DNA of 64,000 nucleotides from Calliopum simillimum (Eukaryota > Arthropoda > Insecta > Diptera > Lauxaniidae): the NCBI GenBank assembly GCA_951812925.1, contig OX638370.1, forward strand, positions 112,048,897 to 112,112,896, written 5' to 3'. Position 1 is the stretch's first letter, and each line of letters opens with the position of its first letter. The translations under genes were made by a program, and so were the position numbers. Positions 25,216-36,299 of this stretch are shown here, piece by piece. Under the pieces are notes generated by a model. It had not been told where the DNA came from. It saw only the letters and a program-made list of their open reading frames with translations, and made no database searches.

Positions 25216-27649
25216 GTTTACGAATTTTATTTTAATTTTCAATAAATGCCAAATATTTTCCAGAGAAAGAAAATCTTTTACTAGTTCTAGAATATTTAGA
25301 GTTATACCTACGAAAGGCAATTATATATGAATTCATAAAGGGAAAATTCGGCAACTGCTTTGCAAGAACTAAAAGAAAAAGCTTATACAGTTTTAGATCA
25401 ATAACTCATCAAAGTTGCAATATAATACCAATGAACATACATATTTCGATGTGCAAAAACAAAAAGAAAAGGCTAAAATGTATATGAAAACTGCAAATGC
25501 AAAAAGGATTAAAAAACATAAAAAAGGACGAGGCGAAGAAAAAAAATGTGAGTGTTAAACAACGAAATACGATTTTAATGAAATCTATATCTTTTTTCCA
25601 TACAGAGAGAGAAAAATATATACAAAATGTGGGCATAAGACCTTTTGGAGAAAAAATTGGAAATTTTTTAAACTCGGTCTGCCCAACTCCACTGAAAACC
25701 CACAACAATACATAAAGTAGTAAGAAGAATACAGTTGCTGGCTGATGGACAAAAAAGAAAAAAGGTTTGTGAATTCGATAGAGACCCGTGTTATAGTCGT
25801 CGTCGTCGTCATCATCACAAGGTTCCTCTCTTTTTTTTTAATTTTTTTCAACCATTTCGTTGTAGTTGTTGCCAGTGGCGCACAACTAACTAAATCGAGA
25901 AAAAATTTTCTTTCCTTTAACTTTATGTAATTATAGCCAAGTTGTTTGAGTTTAGCAGAGCAATGGGTGAGGTGGTGAAAAAAATATTGTGATGGTGAAG
26001 AAGATAGGAGGGAGGAGGGTGGCATAGGGTGTTTTAGAAACAACAACAAAAGCTTTAATGGGAGCGGCGGCGGCGGCGGACAGTGAGTATTGTGTGTCTA
26101 GCGGGATGAGTTGAAGAATTTTCATTCGAAAGCAGTAAGGTTGGGCGTAGGGATGGGCATGCGGCAACGCCAATACAATCAAGACACAGATATACACACA
26201 CACACATACATACGAGCGCACACAAGTCGATTGTTCATTCTGGCGATGATAAATGCAGACAACTGTACAAAGACAACAACAACAACCATCCTAAAGTGGG
26301 GTTTTAATTGGCGCCCCGTGAGTGGGTGCTGCTTAGGTTTCATTTTTTTCCATTTCATATAGATTTGTGCTTTATAGGTGGGGTAAGCGTGTGGGTAGGG
26401 TAGTGTCGGGTAAAATGCCCAACAACCCGCTTATGCTGGCATCGCATGCACACTAATCCTTAAGCTCTCTACAACTAACAACTAACTAATACATTTAAAC
26501 TTTAAGCCCGCGCTAACATTTTTTTTTTTGCTCTGGTTGGTCAGGTTATATTTTTTTACCCCGATTTTTTTTCACTATAATTGTTGTTGTTAGTATTTTT
26601 CTGTATTTCAGTTTTTTATTTTCTTTGCAATTTTTATGCAACGGCACGCAGCGGTTTAAGCTCCTATATATATGCAACGTTTTTTTTCCTTTTCCTTATT
26701 AATGGTCTCTCTGTTGGACAATAGCATGCTAACCAAGAGACATGGCACTACAAAAAAAAAAACAACAACAATATAGCATAGAGTAGTGTGTGTGTGTAGT
26801 GCAAAGAATACAAATGCAGGATTCATTATCCTTTTTTGTGCATCTACAAACGCGGTTGTTGCTCAGAAATGTTAATTTTCATTCCTTTGGTTTTCGCTTA
26901 AGGTTGAGCTAAGCTGAATATGAGTAGAAAAAAATCGAGTTTTTTTTTCGAAAAATGAATATTCATTTTTTAAGTAGGTACACCGAAGCAACTACAGACA
27001 CTCCTTCAGCAAGAGATCCATACAAATATAGTTTAATTCAAAAAGCTTTAAAAATATGATTTTTTTTTTTGTGAAATTGTACAAAATTGGCACTGGATTC
27101 AAACTGAATTGTATATTTAATAAAAGTTGATAAATTTACAATGCCTTTTTTTAAATGTGATTCTTGATTACATCAAACGATTCAGCCATAAATGGCTATT
27201 ATTACCAAATTGTACTAAAATTGAAACAAATGTTTAATTGTCACAAACATCCGCTTGTTATTTATTACCAATTCATTGAGCATGCGTAAGGAATACTTTT
27301 TTATTGCAAGCCAGTGACGTACGTTATTAATATTGACTTACTTCTAGCTAAATATTTATTTGACCCAACCATATCCCTATAATGTCGCTATTCCAGGGGA
27401 TAGTGATATTCAAACAAATTTATATTATATTAAGAACGGTCATTCAAATAAATTTGACTTTCTTTTTTGTCTGATCTATGGAAAGTTCGATAGTTACAAA
27501 AAAAATTTCGCTTTGGAATAAATTTGATCCGATCCACAGTGCTATCACTCCATACAAAGGATCGGCACTTTCACAGATTTGGTTCTTATTCTACGGTTTT
27601 TTAACGTAGATTGACAAATATTTTCTATTTCTGACACGGAGTGAGTGCA
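25216..27649. other. Non-coding, with microsatellites
   Basis: Contains GTCGTCGTCGTCATCATCAC at about 25797-25816, GGCGGCGGCGGCGG near 26065-26078 and an AC run near 26193-26206. The long open frames on the minus strand at 25.6-26.2 kb are low-complexity. TATA-like and T-rich tracts abound, and no promoter is called. Confidence 0.5.
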
Positions 27650-28010
27650 GCCTGCTGACTAGATTTGTGACTGGGCATAGTCTCCAACAACTGGTGCAGA
27701 AACTGTTACGAGCCTGAGGAAGAGGAAACAATTGAACACCTTTTATGTCTTTGTCCTGCGCTTGCAAGAACTAGACTGAAATGCTTTGGTCAGTTATTTT
27801 TTAATTCCTTAAAGAAACTCACTAAAATTCACCTAAGTGACATTAAAAGTTTTGCTGTGCTGACAGGATCCTTCTGTTTGGACTAAGACCATATTGAAAG
27901 GACCAGAGTTTATGAATAGACGTTAACAAGAGAGTTTGTGGTATCACTCTGGACCCTTGCGGTCTATGTGTGGCAATATTGTCGCCACCCTAACCTAACC
28001 TGACATAAAC
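27650..28010 (+). pseudogene. 3' end of a non-LTR retrotransposon (RNase H/CCHC tail)
   Basis: One frame gives LTRFVTGHSLQQL, like the end of an RNase H domain (R.VTGH). After a one-base frame change near 27690 the sequence continues WCRNCYEPEEEETIEHLLCL, then CPALARTRL. This is the Cys/His knuckle C..C....E..EH.LC.CPAL...R that closes ORF2 of jockey/R1/I-type elements. The frame ends at TAA 27882-27884. A 3' UTR ends CACCCTAACCTAACCTGAC. Everything upstream is missing, as expected for a 5'-truncated insertion. Confidence 0.75.
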
Positions 28011-28885
28011 AAAAATTTTAATTTAATTAATAAATTTTCCAGCAATTGCCGAGGATAAATTTGAAAATGTGGGTTAACTAAAAATGTTCCTGTTTTTTTT
28101 TTTATAATTCGCAACTTGTTTATGTTAACAACCAGAACAAATAAGTATACAAAGGACAATACGCTCAAGACGCTGCTTAAGAATAAATAGACACTGCCAA
28201 TGATTTTAGTATCAATTATACAATCAAATAGCGGTCACAGTTCTATTGGCATAAAATAACACGACAAACAACAACATACAAAATTTAGACTTATACATTG
28301 TATATCAATGAAACGTTGCCGCCGCCAGCCCACTTCGCTGTATATTGTATATACATGTTCACTCCCCTCCCCGTCTTACTAAAACCACAATGATGCAAAA
28401 ATTAACTTAAGCTAAAAAAAAAAGAAACAAACCACGAAGAAAGACTTCGACAAACGATTATTATTCTGAACAATAGCGAGTTATCAGGCTGAATGATGGG
28501 CCTTGCGGCAAACTGAAACTAAAGGCGGTGGTGCACCACTAGCAGTGCTGCTCTGTACAATAGTCGAGAGTGTGGGTGCAGCGTAATCAGGGTACTTCCG
28601 AGTTGTGATTTTTAGTTTCAATTTGTGTTCCCTTTTTTTATTTTTGTTTTATACTTTTTGCATATTTTACAGTAGGGGTAGCTAGCGTTTTTTAGAATAT
28701 TTTCTTAAATTGGGAAAATTATGTTGCTTTTTTATTTTTATGAATTAAGGTTATATCTCGGCTATCTCGCAAACAAGAAAGGGGATTCCTGTTTGGGAGA
28801 GGGAGCAAATTTATTTGAAGGGTTTCGGTTTTCCAGTCAATTTACAACTAAAGTGCGCTTAAATTGCATGCCAAATTGAGTTATG
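28011..28885. other. Non-coding DNA
   Basis: No gene or element recognised. Composition is ordinary for the window. Confidence 0.55.
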
Positions 28886-29505
28886 GGTCGGATCTTTCTT
28901 ATAATGAGTCCATTTTAAGCCTGCATAATATCAAGATAATCTTACTATTCCGCTCAAGATCAACAAATAACACCAAAAGAGAAAATTATCATGCTCAAAA
29001 GCATTGAATCAAACTGAAATAGGCTCTGAAACTGCGTTACGGGTGGGACATTCAACAATAAATTTTGCTCATTTAATAACACAGGCTCACAAAAAAAAAA
29101 AGTACAATGCGCGAAAGATCAGACCACCTGAACTTTATGTTTTCGGGGTAGCTGAATCCGAATATGGTGCCAGAATAGCGAAACTAGTTCGCGCTTTTTC
29201 AGAAATCAACAATAATGCTGAAAATTAGAGATTTTTCCTGGTTTCTGAAAAAACGCGAACCAACTTCGCTATTCTGGCACCGTATTCGGATTCGGCGAAC
29301 CCGAAAACATAAAGTTCAGGTGGTCTGATCTTTCGCGCAGGGTACTTTTTTTTGTGGGCCTGTGTACTTTTCCAGCTATCTTTGCTCAAAAGCATTAAAT
29401 CAAACAAAAATAGGCTCTGAAACTGTGTTACGGGCCGAACTTTTTTTTAATAATTCCATTTTAAGCTTGCATAGAGCAACAAATAACACCAAGAGAGAAA
29501 ATTTC
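28886..29505. repeat. Duplicated segment around a MITE
   Basis: The segment TGCTCAAAAGCATTGAATCA ... AGGCTCTGAAACTG ... GTTACGGG occurs at 28992-29046 and again at 29380-29431. The segment CATTTTAAGC ... CAACAAATAACACCAA occurs at 28910-28976 and again at 29456-29491. The order is B-A-MITE-A-B, so a tandem duplication was present around the insertion. Confidence 0.6.
29080..29364. mobile_element. Hairpin MITE, CACAGG ends
   Basis: The ends CACAGGCTCAC and GTGGGCCTGTG are inverted. The arms are near-perfect inverse copies, sharing for example CGCGAAAGATCAGACCACCT on the left arm. A spacer of about 30 bp around 29215 separates them. TAA precedes the left end and TAC follows the right, so a TWA-type duplication is possible but not exact. 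Confidence 0.7.
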
Positions 29506-30395
29506 AAGCAAATGTAGCAGGTTCCTTCAATCGATCTTTCTGCTACTGACAATTTTTATTTTTCTTTCTTAGCTTTTGCCAGTTTCTTGGTCGTCTATCT
29601 GTCTGTCGGCCTGCCTATATAAAATTGTGTGCTAAGTATGCGTATATTAGTCACTTTTTCCTCTCTTCTTCTTTTTGTATGAATGAATAAGCTTTATTAT
29701 TGCAAGCAACGACGACGAATGATAATGACGCAGGATGTTGGTTGGAAAAAAAGAATGCCTATGACCCCTTTTTTTCTTTCTTTGTATTCTTTATTTTTAA
29801 CATACGGCGACAGCAACGGCATACAACCTTCTCCACATTCTACACCCCAACCCAATGAGCACTACCACTTTGTGTAGTCTCATTTACAGCGCTTAAAATC
29901 GACATTTCTATTTGAGACCAGCGATTTTACTTAAAATGCACTCCAAGCGGCAGCATACAGTAGTAAAAAAAAGAAATGTACATGTATGATTGTGTTTGTG
30001 TACTCTGACAAATGTGTTGTTGCTATACTCTTATTCATTAATTTTTTACTTAAAAATACAAAAAAAAAAAAAAAAACTTTTTGAACCCATCTTCGGTAAG
30101 ATAAAATATTTTTTTGTATAGCCTTTGTTAGGATTCATTGTTAAGCGCACAGTGGAGCGAAATCAAAAAAAAATTCAATATATTTTTTGATATGTCCATA
30201 AAAATGCTTTTAATACACTAAGAAAAGTGAAGAGTTCTTTGTAATAAGTAATTAATTACATTTAAATGGTTTCCAACTTGCTTCCCACCCTGACTATGGT
30301 GACGATTGAGACCATTTTTTGTTAATTTGTGTCCCAATGCTTGTTTGTGTCACCAAATATTCCCAGTGCATAGGATATCAAACTTTTGTTTAAAT
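29506..30395. other. Non-coding DNA
   Basis: An A-run at about 30060-30076. GCGCACAGTGGAGCGAAATC at 30147-30166 resembles 45.41 kb (GCGCACAGTGGTGCGAAAT) and may be a terminal-repeat fragment. No gene seen. Confidence 0.5.
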
Positions 30396-30688
30396 CAAGG
30401 ATATCAGCGAAGAACAAAAGTGAGTCAATTTTGACTCGCTTGCAACAAACACAATATTTCAATATTTTCCAGATTTCTCGGAACTACAACACTCATGAAA
30501 AATCGTTTATGTTTTTTTTATTTTTTTCTTTCTTTCTACGAATAAAAAAACCATCAAAAACAATTTTTCATGTGTGTTGTAATTCCGAGAAATTTTGAAA
30601 ATATTGACATATGATGTTTGTTGTAGGCGAGCCAAAATTATACGCTAACTGCGCTTGGCTCAGTGATTTTGAAACGCTGACACCCTTG
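30396..30688. mobile_element. hAT-like palindromic MITE, copy 3 (best-preserved ends)
   Basis: Ends CAAGGATATCAGCG and CGCTGACACCCTTG. Flanked by GTTTAAAT (30388-30395) and GTTTGAAT (30689-30696), an 8-bp target duplication with one mismatch, the hallmark of hAT elements. The interior is the same palindrome: CAACAAACACAATATTTCAA and its inverse, separated by a pyrimidine-rich spacer. Confidence 0.75.
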
Positions 30689-30799
30689 GTTTGAATGGTA
30701 CCATATCGACTTCCGACCAGTTTTGTAAAATTTGCAAAATTTTCAAAAGTTTACGTGACTGCTCTTGAAAGACTGTATAAGGTTGTCAATATAAGTTCT

Positions 30800-30930
30800 G
30801 TAATCTCAGTAATCTTAAATATGTAAAATTTTACCCAGTTTTTGTGTCAAAGTTTTACACAGTTTTTGTGTCAAAATTGTACACAGTTTCTGTGTGAAGA
30901 TTTTGCACAGTAATGTGTAAAAAATATCCT
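30800..30930. repeat. GTGTAAAATTTTACYCAG theme, left piece
   Basis: Phrases such as TGTAAAATTTTACCCAG, GTTTTACACAG and GCACAGTAATGTGTAAAA continue at 32460-32510 (TACCCAGCAATGTGTAAAAT). The mariner at 31136-32429 lies between. The array is related to 2880-3310. Confidence 0.55.
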
Positions 30931-31135
30931 ACAATACAATTTTATTCCAAATATATATATAATTCTCAACATGTTTATATCAACCTTCAGCTCCACATTG
31001 GGTATTTATGGTTGAGTAACTTCCGCTGCCGTTCCATTATGGGATGTTATGATGTACCGAGGTGTCTTGCTAGACATATTAGTATATCGTTTTTTGATAA
31101 GTCGATATAATGACCTATCGATTTCTGTTATAATA

Positions 31136-32429
31136 CGTGGGCTGCTATGTATATTTCTGGCCTAATAATGAAAATGCGAATATTTATCATCAAAAATGGT
31201 TTTGTTTTTCAAAGTATTCTCCAGCATGATTTATACACTTTTGCATGCGCTCAAACCAATTGTCGAAGCACTTTTTCCACTCCGATTGAGACACCTCCAA
31301 AACATGGTTTTTGAAAGCTTCAACAGCATCTTCTGGTGACGAAAATCGTTGACCACGCATTTTTTCTTGATATGCGGGAATAAAAAGAAGTCATTGGGTG
31401 CCAAGTCAGGGCTGTACGGCGGATGACCCATCAATTCGACGTTTTGGCCGGTCAAAAAGGCGCTGGTTTGAGCCGATGTGTGATAGCTCGCATTGTCATG
31501 GTGAACAATGATTCGTCTTCTTTTGTTCGTTTTTCGAATTTCTCCCAAGACTTCAGGCAAACAAATTGTGGTGTAGCACTCAGAATTGACCGTCCTGCGT
31601 TGCTCAAGCGGAACGGTCGCCACATGACCAATTTTGCCGAAGAAACAGGCGACCATTTGCTTCGAAGTGCTTCTTCCACGAACAACTTTCGTTGGATTTG
31701 GCTCGTCTTCGAAGACTCACACGGTCGATTGCTGTTTTGATTCGGGCTCATACGCATAGATCCATGATTCGTCACCTGTGACAATCTTAAAACCTTTTTT
31801 TGGAGCACCGCGATCGTATTTTTTCAACATTTCTTTGCACCAATCGACACGAGCCTTTTTTTGAGCGATTGTCAAATTGTGCGGGATCCAACGAGAACAA
31901 ACCTTTTTTACGGCCAGGTTTTCATGCAATATCGAATGTATGCTGGTGGGAGAAATGTCCAAGGATGCCTCTATCTCACGGTATGTCACATGACAATCTT
32001 GCATTAACAGTTCATGCACAGTATCGATGTTTTGTGGCACAACAACCGATTTTGGACGACCTTCACGGAATTCGTCGGCGACCGAACTACGACCACGATT
32101 GAATTCATTAAACCAGTTCTTCACAGTGCTATAGGATGGTGCTTCATCACCATACAAAGATTTAAGTTCATCGATGCACTCTTGTCGTGATAATCCACGT
32201 CGAAAGTTGTGAAAAATTATCGCAAGAAAATGTTCACGAGTTAATGGCATTTTTTTGCCAAATTGATTTTTTCAAGTCACTGTAAACAACACAAATGATG
32301 GTCGTACGTCAAAACGTTCTGAGTACGTTTATGCTAAAAAATGTCAAACTTTCCAATGGAAATGTCAGATTGCACCTGGCAACACTTAGTGTTGCCTAGG
32401 CCAGAAATATATGTATATAGCACCCTACG
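31136..32429 (-). mobile_element. Mariner lineage B, near-complete copy
   Basis: TA flanks both sides (31134-31135 and 32430-32431). The ends are inverted: CGTGGGCTGCTATGTATATT then TCTGGCC on the left, GGCCAGAAATATATGTATAT then AGCACCCTACG on the right. The length of 1294 bp is normal for an intact mariner. The second copy at 57467-58732 has CGTAGGCTGCTC ends, so the terminal consensus is shared. Confidence 0.9.
31224..32250 (-). pseudogene. Mariner transposase, one stop and one 1-base deletion
   Basis: ATG at 32250 starts MPLTREHFLAIIFHNFRRGL. The N-terminal helix-turn-helix includes YSTVKNWFNEFNRGR and the linker SRWIPHNLTIAQKKAR. The catalytic core shows GDESWIYAYEPE (first Asp), then VHHDNASYHTS and PPYSPDLAPNDFFLF, with 34 residues between the second and third Asp. 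A TGA at 31717-31719 replaces the Trp codon seen in the 57.6-kb copy; reading continues in the same frame after it. In the A-run near 31355-31365 one A is missing compared with the 57.6-kb copy, so the last 50 or so codons are out of frame. Otherwise the gene is nearly whole, which suggests recent decay. Confidence 0.92.
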
Positions 32430-32459
32430 TATTACCCACAAAACCAACTACTCAATATA

Positions 32460-32510
32460 TTTTACCCAGCAATGTGTAAAATTTTACTCAATTTCTGTGT
32501 GGCTACCTTT
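32460..32510. repeat. GTGTAAAATTTTACYCAG theme, right piece
   Basis: Continuation of the short repeat at 30800-30930 on the far side of the mariner insertion. Confidence 0.5.
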
Positions 32511-32639
32511 TAACTCGAAGATTATGTGAAATTAAACAAAGTTTGTAGTATTTATAGTGCAAAGATTATATTTTTGTGCAGATTTTGAAACAGCTATAAC
32601 GACTGAAATAAAAAAAACTTGTTGTGATCAAACAAAGTC

Positions 32640-33240
32640 TTTTCTACTGCACCACATTCCATAGGTCGAACTCCCAAGAATCAAAGGCGATAATTGAGCT
32701 TTTACTTCTCTCCACGACTTTTTCGATCCTTAAGATATCCCTCTTCAATGACCTAGCACTTGTTCTACCACGTATTCTTCTGCCTTGTGGATTTCACTCA
32801 AGGACTTGGTTTCAAACTACGCAGTGTGGTTTCCGTAGAGTTTATATCCGAACAAATCCAATGGCTTAGCTTGTGGACTTGTTTGCTATGGTCATGTGGT
32901 TGCATTTTTTGGCGTTTGATATGGTGCAAGACACCAAACCTTTGGTATGCCCCTTAAGCACTTGCAGCTTATTCGTTAACTGCTTGGCAACAAACGACTT
33001 CACATTCGACTCAAAAATGTGAACTTTCGTTTTGATGGACACATGCTTTTAATTTTCCATGCATTGATTTTAAGGCCGGCGTTTTGAGATTCCTTGAAAA
33101 AGTCTTCAATATTGCTTAGCGTATTTGAGTGCCTAGACGATCTTGGACAGATTTCAGAAATCTTTCAACTGTTTGTTAAAGTTCCAACGGATTCCTCTAA
33201 CGGTCTTATTAAGAGCTTGTATAGAATAAGAGCCGGCAAA
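32640..33240 (-). pseudogene. Non-LTR retrotransposon reverse-transcriptase C-terminus, decayed
   Basis: Minus-strand frames contain, in the right order, phrases typical of the region after the RT active site. First is EDFFKESQNAGLKINAWKIK (33107-33048), like the GLKIN..KTK motif. Then comes IKTKVHIFESNVKSF followed by TNKLQVL, like LRTK.R.FN.NVKSVLLYG. Next is LEWNPQGRRIRGRTSARSLK with the Trp codon changed to stop, like the WNPQGKR.RGRP motif. Last is KSWREVKAQ, like TW.EVK.LA. Frames change repeatedly and at least one segment is deleted. RTE/CR1/jockey-type; the clade cannot be fixed. Confidence 0.7.
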
Positions 33241-34611
33241 TGTTCATGACAACATTTAATTATAATGTAGTTCATATTATGCGCAATTCTGATGTATGGA
33301 GAGTTTTAGAAGTGCAAAAAATCAAAGCTTTTATAAACGTCTATTTTTTTGGCTTGCATAAATAAACCTTTGATGTGAATAACATTAACTAGATCATACT
33401 TAATGCCCGCTGTTTTGCCTTTTCTCACATGCCCTTAGTGTTTTACTCAAAAGTGTTAAGAACATTTTCTTAAATTTCAAAAATATTTAACAAAAAAAAA
33501 ACAGTTCACTAAAGAAATGCAGTAGCAGAAATTGGGTTGGCCCAGCCATGTCGTGCCAATAAAAGTTTTTTAGCATGTTTTTTTTCGCAACTTTATTTAA
33601 GTGGACATTAGTTTGCTTTCTTCGTATTTCTTTCCATTTTTTCTTCACTTTTTCTCTTCATAACTTGTGTGTTATTGTTGATTTTAGTCTATTGATTAGT
33701 TTCGACTTTATTGACAGTTGGCAGCAATACTGCAGGGTGTGTCATTATGGTTTAACATGAATCGATTTTTTTAACAAATCAGTATGCAATAAAATTTTTA
33801 GTTTCTAAATATATGTATCTATAAAACACTTTAGAATAGAAATAGTACCAGCTTTGAAAAACCCAATTTAAAACTTATTGATAGAAAAATTTTTATACAA
33901 ACGCATGACTAAGACATAATCATAAAGGGAATGCTAAATACAATATATTGAAAATGTTTATATTTTTGAATTAACTTAATTTTTACATACCTTTTGAAAA
34001 TCTTTTTACTAATCCTTGATTAAAAAGGAGAAATCTTAAAATTTTATCCACAAAATTGCGTCCGATGTACAATGCACATAAAAACAACAAATTGTAGTAG
34101 ACGGATTCAAAGACGTATTTAATTATAGACGAAAACTATTACACTTAGGATTAAATTAATTTGATTTTCTTGCGAAATCTTGTATATTTAAGAAAATTAT
34201 TTTATTTTTAATTTGATTAAAGTTTTGATTTATCTGCTAAAAGAGAAAGTATACATAGAATCATCTAGCATTAAGCAATATGAGCATAATATACAAATAA
34301 TAAAATGTTAACACAATAAAGAAAATCTGCAATGATATTTATTGGAGAAATTTATTTTGTTATAAAAAAATCAGCTGTAAAGGAGAGCAAAAAGAAACTA
34401 GAAAAATAATATTAGGCATAATAAAGGATTTGTAAAACATAATGAAACGAATTTCAACTAACATAGTGCGAAAGAAAATTACAAAGTTAAAATTTAATTT
34501 AAGGATTTTTTATGTTTCATTCATGGCATAACAAAACAAATCCATTTCAACACACCAGAGACAAAGAATTCCTCCTGGTTCAGAGTTCCAAAAAAAAACT
34601 ATGTTTTAATA
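33241..34611. other. Non-coding DNA
   Basis: A/T-rich, no gene or inverted repeat recognised. Retroelement debris may extend a little into its left edge. Confidence 0.55.
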
Positions 34612-34990
34612 CAAGGGTGTCAGCGTTTCAAACTCACTGAGACAAGCGCAGTAAGCAAAGAATTTTGGCTCGTCTTCAACAAACGCAATTTTTCAATATT
34701 TTCCAAATTTCTTGGAATTACAACACCCATGAAAAATGTCTTTTTTTCATACATGCAAGAATCGAACTCAAAGTTGATGTGAAGTTGTTGATCATCAACC
34801 ATTGTTGTTGTCTTATGTCAGTTGTGTAGAAGAAAGAAAAAAAACAACAAAAACAATTTATCATAAGGGTGGTAATTCTGAGAAATTTTTAAAACTATTA
34901 AAATATTGTGTTTGTTCAAGACGAACCAAAAACAACAACAAAAACTATTTTTCATGGGTGTTATAATTCCCATGTATTAAATAATTTTGG
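34612..34990. mobile_element. hAT-like palindromic MITE, copy 4 (rearranged)
   Basis: Starts CAAGGGTGTCAGCGTTTCAA, then GGCTCGTCTTCAACAAACGC and CTTGGAATTACAACACCCAT. Two partial right-arm copies follow near 34870-34925 and 34945-34975 (GGGTGTTATAATTCCCATG). The right terminus is missing, so nested or aborted duplication is likely. Confidence 0.6.
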
Positions 34991-35295
34991 TACTTTTTTT
35001 GCCATTTGGTACGAAAATAGCAAATGTAAAACGAAAAGAAAACAAAAAACATGAAGTCAGTGTGAATCAGCCTATTGTCTTTCTCTTTTTGCTGTATCCT
35101 CTTTTCAGCTCTGTCTGATCGCGTATTTTATCATTGTTAATATTGAAAAATTTGCATTTAATTTTACCTGGCTTAATGGCAAAATACTAAAAAAAATTTT
35201 AACTTTATGCACATTTACACACAAATATCTTTCTAATGATGTATAATTCAAAGTCGTGCTCCATTTCTAACATAGTAAAAAAGGTAGGACAAATG

Positions 35296-35460
35296 TTTGT
35301 CTTGCGTATTAATATATAGATATTGTGTTTGTTGTAGACGAGCCAAAAGCAACAAGAAAAACAATTTTTCATGGGTGTCGTAGTTCCGAAAAATTTGGAA
35401 AATATTGAAACATTGTGTTTGTTGTAGGGGAGCCAAAATCGGCTCACTGACAGAAGGTAT
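35296..35460. mobile_element. hAT-like palindromic MITE fragment, copy 5
   Basis: Contains ATTGTGTTTGTTGTAGACGA twice in related form (35326 and 35412), CATGGGTGTCGTAGTTCCGA and AGCCAAAATCGGCTCACTGA. Two right arms stand in direct order with no left arm between them. Confidence 0.55.
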
Positions 35461-35629
35461 GTTTTTTCTAAAAATTGTTTTTAACTTCTAATAAATCGAA
35501 ATAAAATAATAATATATTTTTCAAATTATTTTTGTTGTGATATTTGAGCGATACCACAAAGTTTTAACTCAATTAGAGAACTGACAAAGAAACAATTAAT
35601 TCTTGGGAAATCTTTTTTTTTTGAACTTA

Positions 35630-35885
35630 TGACTTGGCAAAAGAATATTGGATAATGCAGAACTGAAAAGAGACGAAATGGTTGAAAGATTTGGAAGCTT
35701 AAAGTTGTGTTCCCAGTTTGAGAAAACGTATTTTGGTGTTTCAGTATAACACTTTTCTTAGGTTTTTTGACTTGACGAAAGAATACTGAACAACTCAAAA
35801 CTGGAAAAAGATATCACAAAAAGGATCAATGTTTTAGAAAGTATAAGGTTTGAATTTGATAAAACTTGTTTTGGCGTTTATTGCC
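35630..35885. repeat. Two-copy tandem duplication, ~140 bp
   Basis: GACTTGGCAAAAGAATATTG ... AACTGAAAAGAGA and GACTTGACGAAAGAATACTG ... AACTGGAAAAAGA begin the two copies. Each later has TTTTGGTGTTT or TTTTGGCGTTT. Confidence 0.6.
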
Positions 35886-36299
35886 GACGAAACAACCTTA
35901 TTAAATGTAAGTCATACGTCATGGTGTACCAAATAAAATGTTTAAAATTATAAACAAAATGATTTGAAATCATCGATCTATTAGAATTTAAAAGCTTACT
36001 TTTTCAAAGAAAACTTTCAATCGAAACTGAAGTATTAGGTAAATCCCAGCAAAAGTAAAACTACCACTAAATATCTCGTGCCTTGATTAGATGAGAACGG
36101 CCTCTCGTCTGTCTGAAATTTCCAAGTAGAATAGTGTTATTTGAACACATGAAACGGGTTCTATTGAATGTTAGCATAAGCTAGTAAGCAACTGAACAAA
36201 GTCTCTTTCAGATACCCTCAAAGATTGCTAAAGGAAAAAGTTGTTGAATTAAGCTAAAAATTCGGTAAAAATCCAAATTTGCTTTTATATTTGAGGAAT

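Noticed and set aside
26190..26215. CRISPR-like short repeats
   Set aside because: Simple CA dinucleotide run; no spacer-repeat pattern, and the window is clearly eukaryotic.
25585..26221. 154- and 89-codon minus-strand frames
   Set aside because: Low-complexity serine/leucine/threonine-rich translation over microsatellites; no conserved motif.
32640..32800. Chromodomain-like phrase EEYVVEQVLGH on the minus strand
   Set aside because: The neighbouring frame over the same bases reads NPQGRRIRGRTSARSLK, a known non-LTR RT tail motif in the right order with others. The chromodomain reading lacks the rest of the fold.
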